The notes under the pieces are model-generated. The model searched no databases. It saw only the letters and a program-made list of their open reading frames with translations, and was not told the DNA's origin. The translations under genes and the position numbers were made by a program. This document shows positions 16,094 to 24,294 of a DNA stretch of 64,000 bases, piece after piece. This DNA is from Actinomadura macra NBRC 14102 (GTDB lineage: Bacteria > Actinomycetota > Actinomycetes > Streptosporangiales > Streptosporangiaceae): positions 124,001 through 188,000 of the forward strand of contig NZ_BCQT01000023.1 of NCBI RefSeq assembly GCF_001552215.1, given 5' to 3'. Every line of letters starts with the position of its first letter. The first letter of the stretch is position 1.

Positions 16094-17122
16094 GTGGAGC
16101 CGTCGCGGTCTGCATCATTTTCACGCTCTGCGCGTCCCCGACAGGGATGTGCAGCCCGGTTCCGGGGACGATCGATCGCCGTCGCGGGGGCACTCGCCGC
16201 CGTCTCCGTCGCACCGCACGTGATGGCGCCGCACACCGTCGCGGTCGCGCACGCCGACCCGGAGCCCTCGACGAAGGATCTCCGGTCCCAGGCTCTCAAG
16301 CTCGCCGACCAACTGGAGCAGATGACCGAGCGGTACAACGGGCTCAAGGTCAAGCTCCAGCAGTCGCAGCGGGCCGCGAAGGTCGCCGCCGACAACGCCA
16401 AGCGCCAGGAAGAGTCACTCAAGGGCATCCGCGACAAGGTCGGAGCGCTCGCCGCCACCAGCTACATGCAGGGTGGCTCCGACCCCACGGTCACGTTCGT
16501 CGCCTCCCAGGACCCTCAGGCCGTCCTCGACCAGGCCGCCACACTGAACTTCTTCGCCACCCGGGACAGTTCGAAAGTCCTCGGGCTGATGCAGGCCATG
16601 CAGGCCGCCCAGCGTGCGCGCAAAGCCGCCGAAGCGCGCGCGGGCCAGGTGTCCCAGCTCCGTGCGGATCTCGACTCCCAGCGCAAGAAGGTCACGCAGA
16701 CCTACGAGAAGATCCGCGGCAAGCTGGTCAAGCGGGACCCCACGGAGCTTGCCAAGCTTCCCGTCATCGGCACCGGCAAGGGCGCGCAGGCGCTGCGATA
16801 CGCGATGACCAAGATCGGGCGTCCGTACGTGTGGGGCGCGGCCGGCCCGTCCACGTTCGACTGTTCGGGCCTGACGATGTGGGCCTACAAGCAGGTCGGC
16901 ATCAACCTGCCGCACTACACCGGCAGCCAGTACAACGCCGGCACGCACGTTTCCGAGGACCAGCTCCAACCAGGCGACCTCGTGTTCTTCCACTCCGATC
17001 TACATCACATGGGGATGTACGTGGGCGGCGGCAAGATGATCCACGCCCCGCACACCGGTGACGTCGTGAAGATCGCCCCCATCGCGGGACGCCCCTTCGC
17101 GGGCGGAGTGCGGGTCGCCTGA
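16094..17122 (+). CDS. Secreted NlpC/P60 peptidoglycan endopeptidase with coiled coil
   Basis: 342 residues. A basic N-terminus and signal peptide (SIAVAGALAAVSVAPHV) end near AHA-D. A long coiled coil follows (LADQLEQMTERYNGLKVKLQ onward, to about residue 220). The C-terminal NlpC/P60 domain has catalytic Cys257 in FDCSGLTMW and His305 in HHMGMYVGG. It should cleave stem-peptide bonds (RipA/RpfA-partner type). GTG at 16094 is preferred to TTG 16091 because AGGAG (16084-16088) is then correctly spaced. Expression should be governed by the c-di-AMP riboswitch directly upstream, coupling wall remodelling to DisA. Confidence 0.92.
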   Translation: MEPSRSASFSRSARPRQGCAARFRGRSIAVAGALAAVSVAPHVMAPHTVAVAHADPEPSTKDLRSQALKLADQLEQMTERYNGLKVKLQQSQRAAKVAADNAKRQEESLKGIRDKVGALAATSYMQGGSDPTVTFVASQDPQAVLDQAATLNFFATRDSSKVLGLMQAMQAAQRARKAAEARAGQVSQLRADLDSQRKKVTQTYEKIRGKLVKRDPTELAKLPVIGTGKGAQALRYAMTKIGRPYVWGAAGPSTFDCSGLTMWAYKQVGINLPHYTGSQYNAGTHVSEDQLQPGDLVFFHSDLHHMGMYVGGGKMIHAPHTGDVVKIAPIAGRPFAGGVRVA

Positions 17123-17159
17123 GCCCCGAGCAAGGATGCGTACGCCGAGCGGGCGCGTG

Positions 17160-17440
17160 TGAGATGCATGCGTGCCCGCCGTGCAGAGGTGCCTGCCGTG
17201 CAGGGTGTGTCCAGTGCTGGGTGTATGTGTGACCTGGGCAGGTGTAGTCCGTGCAGAGGGATGTGCTGGTACAGGGTTGTGCGCTCGTGCACGGTTGCGC
17301 GCCCGTGCCGAGCCGCCGACGGTGAGGTGCCTGCCGGCCGAAGATGCCGGTCGTGCAAATGTTCCTGTCGTACAAAAGTGCTTGCCTGGCAAAAGTGCTT
17401 GCCATGCGGGTGTGCTGCCGTATGGGCGGTGGGCTTGGTC
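17160..17440. repeat. Degenerate 17-18-bp repeat array
   Basis: After the NlpC/P60 gene the DNA consists of about a dozen imperfect units of the type GTGCARAGGTGCYTGCC. Clear units are at 17181-17197, 17198-17213, 17251-17268, 17269-17286, 17287-17304, 17353-17369, 17370-17387 and 17388-17404. Identity between units is roughly 60-80 percent. Frames through it are open on both strands because 18 is a multiple of three, but the translations (Cys/Leu/Pro-rich) look non-biological. Confidence 0.7.
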
Positions 17441-17506
17441 CGGGCCCGAACCGCCGCAACGGGTGACGCTCAAACCGTGGTGCTAGTGAAACAGCGCGCG
17501 GAACAG

Positions 17507-17567
17507 TGATGCTGGAAAAGCGGTGTTACAGAAACCGGTGGTGCAGAAAACGGTGGTGCACGAAACA
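17507..17567. repeat. Short 15-bp tandem repeat
   Basis: Units GTGTTACAGAAACCG, GTGGTGCAGAAAACG and GTGGTGCACGAAACA follow each other at 15-base spacing, preceded by a related 17-base unit (GTGATGCTGGAAAAGCG). They share GTG and GAAA with the preceding array but with a different period. The rest of 17123-17715 has no gene. Confidence 0.65.
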
Positions 17568-17675
17568 ACGTCCGCGGCGACGCCTCCTGCAGGGACCTAC
17601 CTGTCAGAGCGCCGGCGCCGCCGCTGCGGGGTCGGACGGAGTTCGCGAGTGTTGGCCGCCTGGGTCCTCCTTGTA

Positions 17676-17700
17676 ACGCCCGCCGTCCCCTGGCGGGCGT
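17676..17700 (-). terminator. Perfect 9-bp stem-loop after the small LuxR gene
   Basis: ACGCCCGCC pairs perfectly with GGCGGGCGT around GTCCCCT, 15 bases beyond the stop of the minus-strand HTH gene. Confidence 0.65.
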
Positions 17701-17715
17701 CGTCGTGCACGCCTG

Positions 17716-17946
17716 CTAGATGAGCTGCCTTCGGGCCGCCCACACCACGGCCTCGATAGGGGTGTTGACCTCCAGCCGGTCGCAGATCGTTCGCAACCGG
17801 CGGCGCAAGGTCCTTGCGCTCAGTTCAAGCTTGCGTGCCGCCACATCGGCGGTGACACCACTGGCGATCTGGGCGAGCAGCCGAATCTCTTCTTCGTTCA
17901 GCCGCAGATCGTCGGTGCCACGTCGCAGCAGTGTGGCCTGTTCCAC
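17716..17946 (-). CDS. Stand-alone LuxR/GerE-type helix-turn-helix protein
   Basis: 76 residues, almost entirely a LuxR C-terminal DNA-binding domain: LNEEEIRLLAQIASGVTADV, then AARKLELSARTLRRRLRTI, then DRLEVNTPIEAVVWAARR. It has no receiver, PAS or ligand domain. Such single-domain regulators occur in actinomycetes, often linked to development or secondary metabolism, but the targets here are unknown. It is transcribed away from the LacI gene; the 560 bases between hold both promoters. Confidence 0.75.
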   Translation of the reverse strand: MEQATLLRRGTDDLRLNEEEIRLLAQIASGVTADVAARKLELSARTLRRRLRTICDRLEVNTPIEAVVWAARRQLI

Positions 17947-18508
17947 TCCGTCCTCCCTCGTCCGTGGTTGATGACCGCGGGGATGCAGCCGTCCGCTGCA
18001 CAGGCACGGGTTGGGCCTCGATCTGTACGCGTTGGGTTGCCGGGTCCGGAGCCTTCCGGACTTAGATCATCGGGTTCCTTTTCTGTCTCACGCGCTTGGC
18101 CGGAGGTGGCCGATAGGCCGATTGCGGGGTCGAGCGGGGGAACTCCGGGTGACGATTCACTCGTTGGTCATCCGGACGATGACGTGCTCCCAGGTCCGGG
18201 CCAGCCCACGAGGGTGTGGGGAGGCCCCGCCGGTTTGGGGTGCGTCTCGTCGGGGACGGATCATGATCGCCAGCCATCCGAACCGTCCCTTCTCGGTGGA
18301 CCCACGAAATCTCGCCGCGGACGAAGATCGTGAATCGTTTCAAGCTACGCTTCGGCTCGGAACGCTAGGCGGCCGGATCCGGCCCGTCAAGCGTTGGTTA
18401 AATGCTGTCTGTGCTCGTATGGTCGCCTTGTGTGATCAACTGGGCGGGGGTCGGTCAGAAAAAACTCCACTACCTGCGAAAACAGATCCGGGGCGGACGA
18501 GGAGCGAG
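17947..18508. promoter_or_regulatory. Divergent regulatory region between LuxR-like and LacI genes
   Basis: 562 bases. The plus-strand frame stays open from 18011, but this part has poor codon use and no domain, so it is treated as leader. A perfect 14-base palindrome, GGCCGGATCCGGCC, lies at 18371-18384 and could be a LacI-type operator; no other motif was recognised. Confidence 0.35.
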
Positions 18509-19531
18509 TTGCCACAGACCAGTATTCGTGAGGTCGCAAGACGTGCGGGAGTATCAGTTGGGACCGTTTCGAATGTCCTAAACCGGCCAGACCTCGTGGC
18601 CGAAGCTACCCGTGACCGCGTCCGTGCGGCCATCGAGGAGCTCGGATTCGTGCGGAACGAGTCCGCCCGGCGGCTCCGGCAGCGCCCTGAGCGCACCGCG
18701 GGCGAGTTCGGCGACGAACCACGCCGGGCCTTCGGCGTGGTCGTCGAGGACCTCACCAACCCGTATGCGACCGACGTCGTGCGTGGCGCGGAGCAAGCGC
18801 TCAACGCGGCGGGCCATGACGCCCTCTGGCTCTCCAGCGACCATTCCCCGGCCAAGGAGCGACGCTCACTGGAACTGCTGGAGGATCAGCGCGCCGCCGG
18901 CGTGCTGATCATTCCCGTCGGGCTGGACTCCGGCGACATCGCCCGGCTACGCGTCGCCGGTCTCAGCGTCGTGCTGATCGACCGGGACGGGCAGGACGTG
19001 TGCTCGGCACAGGTCGACCATGTCGCCGGCGGAGAGATCGCCGCCGCGCACCTGCTCGGCCTGGGCCGCGAGCACGTGGCGTTCGTGACCGGCGCGCCGG
19101 AACCGCGGCCCTGCGTCGAGCGCCGCGACGGCGCCGCGCGGACACTCGTCGAGGCGGGTTTCGGTAAGCCGAACACCCTTGTTCAGGACGCACTGAGCCC
19201 GGCCGAAGGCCAGGTCGCGGCGCAGCGGATCATGGCGATGACGCCGCTGCCGGACGGCGTGTTCTGTGCGAACGACCTGCTGGCCATCGGGCTGATCAAC
19301 GAGCTGACGCGGCTCGGCGTCCGGGTCCCGCAGGACATCGCCGTCATCGGCTACGACGACATCGAGCTGGCCGCGAGCGCCGCCGTGCCGCTCACGACCG
19401 TCCGCCAGCCGCGCCGGGAACTGGGCGAGGAGGCCGCCGAACTGGCCATGGCCGAGATCAGGGAGGGCAAGTCGCACCAACACCGCCAAGTCGTCCTCAC
19501 CCCTGAACTGGTGATCCGCGAGTCCGCCTGA
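18509..19531 (+). CDS. LacI-family transcriptional regulator
   Basis: 340 residues. The N-terminal LacI HTH is SIREVARRAGVSVGTVSNVL (hinge helix in the following VAEATRDRVRAAIEELGFV). The periplasmic-binding-protein-like sensor domain starts at FGVVVEDLTNPYATDVVRG and includes GVLIIPVG, VVLIDRDG, FCANDLLAIGLI and AVIGYDDIELA. The TTG start at 18509 is chosen because AGGAG sits 4 bases upstream and the length then fits the family; the frame is open 166 codons further upstream. The ligand is probably a sugar, not identifiable. The P450 gene follows on the same strand after 78 bases and may be a target. Confidence 0.88.
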   Translation: MPQTSIREVARRAGVSVGTVSNVLNRPDLVAEATRDRVRAAIEELGFVRNESARRLRQRPERTAGEFGDEPRRAFGVVVEDLTNPYATDVVRGAEQALNAAGHDALWLSSDHSPAKERRSLELLEDQRAAGVLIIPVGLDSGDIARLRVAGLSVVLIDRDGQDVCSAQVDHVAGGEIAAAHLLGLGREHVAFVTGAPEPRPCVERRDGAARTLVEAGFGKPNTLVQDALSPAEGQVAAQRIMAMTPLPDGVFCANDLLAIGLINELTRLGVRVPQDIAVIGYDDIELAASAAVPLTTVRQPRRELGEEAAELAMAEIREGKSHQHRQVVLTPELVIRESA

Positions 19532-19609
19532 CCGGAAACCCCTACCGCGGGGGGCCCGGATATCGGGACGGTTGTTGACAGGGTGTCCGAGATCATGGTG
19601 ACTTAGGCC

Positions 19610-20986
19610 ATGGAGGAAGCGGCGGAACCGGCGGCGGTCGAAGCGGCGGCGGTGCTCGGGTTCGACCCGTCCGATCCGGCCTTCCGAGCCGACCCCTATC
19701 CGAGCTACCGGGGGCTGGCGGACGGCGGGCGGCTCCAGCAGACCTCGGTGGGCCTGTGGGTGACCACGTCCTACGAGCTGTGCGAGCGGGTCCTGCGCGA
19801 TCCGGCCTTCGGGCACCGGCCCGACAACGGCGGTCTGTGGCGCGAGGTACCCGCGCGGAACCGCTCGTTCCTGCTCATGGACCCACCCGACCACACGCGG
19901 CTGCGACGTCTCGTGAGCAAGGCGTTCACCCCGCGACTCGTCGCACGGCTGCGGCCTCGGATCGAGGCGCTGGTCGACGAACTCCTGGACGACGCGACCC
20001 GCGCCGCCGTCGCGACCGCCGGGAACGGCACGACCGCCGGGAACGGCACGACCGGTGGGAACGGCACGACCGGTGGGAACGGCCTGAGCGCCGGGAACGG
20101 CACGAGCGGCGATACCGACCTGATCGCGGCGCTCGCCTACCCGCTGCCGATCATCGTGATCAGCGAAATGCTCGGCGTCCCGGCCCGGGACCGCGGCCTG
20201 ATCAAGGGCTGGTCCGACAGCCTCGCCCGCGGTCTGGACCCTGACTTCCTGCTGCCGGACGAGGAGATCGCGCAACGCAATGACGCGCGCGAGGAGTTCG
20301 GTGCCTACCTTCGCGCCCTCGCGGCCGAGCGGCGCGCCGAACCGCGTGACGACCTGCTCGGCGCACTCGTCGGCGTTTCGGAAGGCGGCGACGTCCTGTC
20401 AGAGGACGAACTGGTCGCGACATGCGTGCTGCTCCTCGTCGCGGGGCACGAGACGACCGTCAACTTCATCGGGAACGGTGCATTGGCGCTGCTCCGCAAC
20501 CCGCAGCAGCTCGCGGCGTTCCGGGCCCGTCCCCAAGCCGTTCCGGCGGCAGCGGAGGAATTACTCCGCTATGACCCGCCTGTGCAGCTGACCCTCCGCG
20601 CCGCACTGAAGGACACCGAGCTGGACGGCACTCCCATCGAGCGCGGACGCCTGATCCTGCTGCTGACGGGCGCCGCCAACCGCGACCCGGCGGCGTTCGA
20701 GGATCCCGACCGGCTCGACCTGCTCCGCTACACCGAGGGACGCGACACGCCACGCCACCTCTCGTTCGGCCACGGCATCCACTACTGCCTGGGCGCACCG
20801 TTGGCCCGCCTGGAGGGCCAGATCGCCCTCAGGAGGCTGTTCGAGCACGACGTGGCCCTCAGCACCGGAGAGCCCCTCGCCTACCGGGAGAACCTCGTCC
20901 TGCGCGGCCTGCGGTCGCTCCCGGTCCGGATCACTCCGGCTTCACCAGGGGGAAGAGGATCGTCTCGCGGATCCCCTTGCCCGTGA
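19610..20986 (+). CDS. Cytochrome P450 with an internal Gly-Asn-Gly repeat insertion
   Basis: 458 residues, soluble bacterial class (CYP107-like). I-helix oxygen-binding motif AGHETT, ExxR in AEELLRYDPP, heme loop FGHGIHYCLGAPLARLEG with the thiolate Cys. The N-terminal substrate region includes FLLMDPPDHTRLRRLVSKAF. Between helices D and E there are about 30 extra residues made of TAGNGT/TGGNGT units, encoded by an 18-bp tandem repeat. The C-terminus runs on about 15 residues past the usual end and overlaps the convergent lysS stop by 56 bases. The substrate is unknown; ferredoxin partners are not in the window. Confidence 0.88.
   Translation: MEEAAEPAAVEAAAVLGFDPSDPAFRADPYPSYRGLADGGRLQQTSVGLWVTTSYELCERVLRDPAFGHRPDNGGLWREVPARNRSFLLMDPPDHTRLRRLVSKAFTPRLVARLRPRIEALVDELLDDATRAAVATAGNGTTAGNGTTGGNGTTGGNGLSAGNGTSGDTDLIAALAYPLPIIVISEMLGVPARDRGLIKGWSDSLARGLDPDFLLPDEEIAQRNDAREEFGAYLRALAAERRAEPRDDLLGALVGVSEGGDVLSEDELVATCVLLLVAGHETTVNFIGNGALALLRNPQQLAAFRARPQAVPAAAEELLRYDPPVQLTLRAALKDTELDGTPIERGRLILLLTGAANRDPAAFEDPDRLDLLRYTEGRDTPRHLSFGHGIHYCLGAPLARLEGQIALRRLFEHDVALSTGEPLAYRENLVLRGLRSLPVRITPASPGGRGSSRGSPCP
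20015..20104 (+). repeat. Coding 18-bp minisatellite inside the P450 gene
   Basis: Five units of 18 bases (ACCGCCGGGAACGGCACG and variants with GGTGGG or CTG) encode TAGNGT, TAGNGT, TGGNGT, TGGNGL and SAGNGT. The repeat is in frame and adds a flexible loop. Confidence 0.9.
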
Positions 20987-22460
20987 ACGCCATGATCATC
21001 CTGTCGATGCCGGCACCCATCCCGCCGGTGGGCGGCATGGCGTACTCCAGCGCGCGCAGGAAGTCCTCGTCCAGCTGCATGGCCTCCGCGTCACCGCCCG
21101 CCGCCAGCAGTGACTGCTCGGTGAGCCGGCGGCGCTGCTCGATCGGATCGACCAGCTCGGAGTAGGCGGTGCCGAGCTCCGTCCCGAAGCCGATGAGGTC
21201 CCACTTCTCGGTGAGCAGCGGCTCCTCGCGGTGCTGGCGGGTCAGCGGCGACGTTTCGACCGGGTAGTCCATGACGAAGGTCGGCTGGACGAGCGTGTGC
21301 TCGACCAGCTCCTCGAACAGTTCCTGGACGAGCCTGCCCTGCCCCCACTTCGGGTCCCAGCTGATCTCCCGGCCGTCGGCCAGCTTGCGGACGGCCTCGA
21401 TCGGCGTGTGCGGCGTGATCTCCTCGCCGAGCGCGTCGGAGACCAGGGAGTGGAGGGTGACCCGCGGCCATTCGGGCAGGCCGAGATCGATCTCGACGCC
21501 GTCATGGACGACCACGGTGGTGTCCAGCGCGGCGACGACCGCCTGCTGGTACATCCGCTGTGTCAGGTCGGCCATGTCGTTGTAGTCGAGGTAGGTGCCG
21601 TACGCCTCCACCATGGTGAACTCGGGGTTGTGCGTGGAGTCCGCACCCTCGTTCCGGAAGTTCCGGTTGATCTCGAAGACCTTGTCGATGCCGCCGACGA
21701 CGAGCCGCTTGAGGTACAGCTCGATCGCGATGCGCAGGTAGAGGTCCATGCCATAGGCGTTGATATGGGTCTGGAACGGACGTGCCGCCGCGCCGCCGTG
21801 GATCGGCTGCAGCATCGGCGTCTCGACCTCCAGGTACCCCTCCTCGTGCCAGAAGTCACGCACCGCGCGCACGGTGGCGCTGCGGATCCGGGCCATCCTG
21901 CGTGCCTCGTCGTTGACGATGAGGTCGACGTACCGCTGCCGCACCCGCGCCTCGGGGTCGGTGAGGCCGGCGTGCTTGTCGGGCAGCGGCCGCAGGCACT
22001 TGGACGTGATCGCGAAACGGTCCGCCATGACGGACAGCTCGCCGCGCCGGGACGTGATGACCTCGCCCTCGACACCGATGTGGTCGCCGAGGTCCACCTC
22101 GCGCTTCCAGAAGTCGAGCTGCTCCTGACCCACGTTGGCCAGCGACAGCATGACCTGGATGTCGCCGCCGCCGTCGCGGATGGTGGCGAAGCACAGCTTG
22201 CCGGTGTTGCGGACGAGCATCACGCGACCGGTGACGCCGACCTTCTCGCCCGTCTCGGTGCCCGGTTCCAGGTCGGGGTGTTTCGCGCGGACCTCGGTGA
22301 TGGTCGCCGTGCGCGGGAAGTTCACCGGGTACGGGTCGATCCCGCTCTCGCGGAGGCGGTCGAGCTTCTCCCTGCGGACGCGCATCTGCTCGGGCAGCTC
22401 GTCCCGCCCGGCGCCGGAGGAGTCCCCCTTGGAAGCGGTGTCGTTGGTCTCGTCACTCAC
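20931..22460 (-). CDS. lysS: Lysyl-tRNA synthetase, class II
   Basis: 509 residues, GTG start. It charges tRNA-Lys. The N-terminal OB-fold anticodon-binding domain (GVTGRVMLVRNTGKLCFATI) is followed by the class II core. Motif 1 is in the YVDLIVNDEARRMARIRSA region, motif 2 in FEINRNFRNEGADSTHNPEF, and motif 3 in GGMGAGIDRMIMAF. The first 20 residues are a polar extension (SDETNDTASKGDSSGAG). The gene ends tail-to-tail with the P450 gene. Upstream (22461-22639) are a GC-rich stretch and a 9-base tandem repeat separating it from coaX. Confidence 0.96.
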   Translation of the reverse strand: MSDETNDTASKGDSSGAGRDELPEQMRVRREKLDRLRESGIDPYPVNFPRTATITEVRAKHPDLEPGTETGEKVGVTGRVMLVRNTGKLCFATIRDGGGDIQVMLSLANVGQEQLDFWKREVDLGDHIGVEGEVITSRRGELSVMADRFAITSKCLRPLPDKHAGLTDPEARVRQRYVDLIVNDEARRMARIRSATVRAVRDFWHEEGYLEVETPMLQPIHGGAAARPFQTHINAYGMDLYLRIAIELYLKRLVVGGIDKVFEINRNFRNEGADSTHNPEFTMVEAYGTYLDYNDMADLTQRMYQQAVVAALDTTVVVHDGVEIDLGLPEWPRVTLHSLVSDALGEEITPHTPIEAVRKLADGREISWDPKWGQGRLVQELFEELVEHTLVQPTFVMDYPVETSPLTRQHREEPLLTEKWDLIGFGTELGTAYSELVDPIEQRRRLTEQSLLAAGGDAEAMQLDEDFLRALEYAMPPTGGMGAGIDRMIMAFTGKGIRETILFPLVKPE

Positions 22461-22553
22461 GCCTCAAGGCTATCGAGCCCGTCCGATGCCCCGCGAACCG
22501 CTTTCACGGGTCCGCGCGCCCGGCGCGCGAACCCGCGCGCCCGGTGGGTCCGA

Positions 22554-22606
22554 GGGTTCGACGGGTTCGACGGGTTCGGCTAGTTCGACGGGTTCGGCTG
22601 GTTGTA
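22554..22606. repeat. 9-bp tandem repeat upstream of lysS
   Basis: About six units related to GGGTTCGAC (variants GGGTTCGGC, TAGTTCGAC) run without gaps between the coaX end and the lysS start. Possibly a slippage tract in the lysS leader. Confidence 0.65.
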
Positions 22607-22639
22607 CTGCCCCTGGACGTCAGTGCGTCCTGAGGGTGG

Positions 22640-23422
22640 TCAGGGAGTGTTCCGCTGGTAGATGAGGCGGAGGCCGACGAGGGTCAGCCACGGCTCGAAC
22701 ACGTCGATGCTGCGGGACTCCTCCAGGACGAGTGGCGCGAGGCCACCGGTCGCGATGATCGTGACCTCCTCCGGCACGTCCGCCAGTTCCTCCGACATCC
22801 GCTCGACGATGCCGTCGACCTGCCCGGCGAAACCGAAGATGATCCCCGACTGGAGCGCCTCGACGGTGTTCTTGGCGACCACGCTGCGGGGCCTGACCAG
22901 CTCGATCTTGTGGAGCTGGGCGCCGCGCGACGACAGCGCGTCGATCGAGATCTCGATGCCGGGCGCGATGGCGCCGCCCACGTACTCGCCCTTGGCGGAG
23001 ACGGCGTCGAACGTGGTGGCGGTGCCGAAGTCGACCACGATCGCGGGCCCGCCGTGCAGGTGCACGGCGGCCAGCGCGTTCACGATCCGGTCGGCCCCGA
23101 CCTCCTTGGGGTTGTCCATCCGGACGGGCACCCCGGTCTTGACCCCCGGTTCCACGATCACCGCGGACACGTCGCCGTAGTAGCGGCGGCACATCTCCCG
23201 CATCTCGTGCAGGACGGACGGGACGGTGGAGCACAGCGCGATGCCGCTGATGTCGGTCTCGGCGAGCAATGGGCTCTGCTGGACGAGGCCTTGCAGGACC
23301 ACCGCGATCTCATCGGCGGTCCGCCGGGGATCGGTGTTGATCCTCCAGTGCTCGATCACCTCATCGCCCTCGAACAGGCCGAGGACGGTATGGGTGTTAC
23401 CGACGTCGATGGTGAGCAGCAT
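22640..23422 (-). CDS. coaX: Type III pantothenate kinase
   Basis: 260 residues. It phosphorylates pantothenate in the first committed step of CoA synthesis. The ASKHA-fold phosphate loop is LLTIDVGNTHTVLG (Asp6). Other motifs are GADRIVNALAAVH, VDFGTATTFDAV and GGAIAPGIEIS, all diagnostic of CoaX. The length is standard. It follows nadC by 14 bases and belongs with the panC-panD-nadB-nadC run, so CoA and NAD precursor genes are grouped. Confidence 0.95.
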   Translation of the reverse strand: MLLTIDVGNTHTVLGLFEGDEVIEHWRINTDPRRTADEIAVVLQGLVQQSPLLAETDISGIALCSTVPSVLHEMREMCRRYYGDVSAVIVEPGVKTGVPVRMDNPKEVGADRIVNALAAVHLHGGPAIVVDFGTATTFDAVSAKGEYVGGAIAPGIEISIDALSSRGAQLHKIELVRPRSVVAKNTVEALQSGIIFGFAGQVDGIVERMSEELADVPEEVTIIATGGLAPLVLEESRSIDVFEPWLTLVGLRLIYQRNTP

Positions 23423-23436
23423 CAGGTCCCCGCTGG

Positions 23437-24294
23437 TCAGGAGAAGTCAAGGCCGATGTCGAACACGCGCGCCGAGTGCGTCAGCGCGCCGACCGCAAGG
23501 TAGTCCACGCCGGTCACGGCGACGTCTCGGGCCCTGTCCAGGGTAAGCCCACCGCTGGCCTCCAGTTCCGCCCGCCCTGCCACAAGCCTGACCGCTTCTG
23601 ACATTTCGGCGTCCGTCATATTGTCGAGCAGGATCGAGCGGGCGCCGGCCGTGAGGGCCTCCTCGACCTGACCGAGCGTGTCGCACTCCACCTGGACGTG
23701 CAGGGACGGGTAGACGACGCGGATGGCCTCGTACGCCTTGGTGATGCTTCCGGCGGCGGCGATGTGGTTGTCCTTGATGAGCGCGGAGTCGTGCAGTCCC
23801 ATCCGGTGGTTGACCCCGCCGCCGCAGTGCACCGCGTACTTCTGCAATGCGCGCAAGCCGGGCAGGGTCTTGCGCGTGTCGCGGACCTTGGCCGTGGTGC
23901 CCTCCATCGCGTCCGTCCAGCGGCGGGCGGCGGTCGCGATTCCGGACAGGTGGGTCAGCAGGTTCAAGGCCGTCCGCTCGGCGCGCAGTACGGCCCGGGT
24001 CGGGCCGCCGACCGAGATGAGGATCTGGCCGGGGACGACGCGCTCCCCGTCCGCGACCTTCGTCTCGTAGGTGATGCCCAGCAGTTCGAACACGACCGAG
24101 GCGACCGGGACGCCCGCGACGGTGCCGGCCTCGCGGGCGGTGAAGTCCCCGGTCGAGGTGTCCTGGGGTGCGAAGATCGGCTCGCTGGTGACATCCACCT
24201 CGCCGTCCTCGGCCAGCGCCGTCTGGACAAGGTTTTCCACAGCCTGTGGATCGAGCCCGGCGGCCCTGAGCGCCTCCTCCAGCTCCGGTGTCAT
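23437..24294 (-). CDS. nadC: Nicotinate-nucleotide pyrophosphorylase (quinolinate phosphoribosyltransferase)
   Basis: 285 residues. It converts quinolinate and PRPP to nicotinate mononucleotide with CO2 release. Family stretches visible: LNLLTHLSGIATAARRW, RDTRKTLPGLRALQKYAVHCGGG, HRMGLHDSALIKDNH and ILLDNMTDAEM, with a C-terminal beta-barrel segment LEASGGLTLDRA. The ATG overlaps the nadB stop by four bases (ATGA), so translation is coupled. nadA was not seen in the window. Confidence 0.95.
   Translation of the reverse strand: MTPELEEALRAAGLDPQAVENLVQTALAEDGEVDVTSEPIFAPQDTSTGDFTAREAGTVAGVPVASVVFELLGITYETKVADGERVVPGQILISVGGPTRAVLRAERTALNLLTHLSGIATAARRWTDAMEGTTAKVRDTRKTLPGLRALQKYAVHCGGGVNHRMGLHDSALIKDNHIAAAGSITKAYEAIRVVYPSLHVQVECDTLGQVEEALTAGARSILLDNMTDAEMSEAVRLVAGRAELEASGGLTLDRARDVAVTGVDYLAVGALTHSARVFDIGLDFS

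Noticed and set aside
17160..17440. CRISPR array
   Set aside because: Units are imperfect, contiguous and lack unique spacers; no cas genes are present.
17159..17509. Cys-rich small protein frames through the repeat array
   Set aside because: Openness follows from the 18-base period; translations are repeats of CLPC-like runs without a start signal.
18011..18508. N-terminal extension of the LacI regulator
   Set aside because: The frame is open but codon use is poor and the HTH begins right after the TTG start with a good ribosome-binding site.
22554..22608. tRNA T-arm (GGTTCGA) upstream of lysS
   Set aside because: The GGTTCGA motif is part of a 9-base tandem repeat; no acceptor or anticodon arm can be formed.
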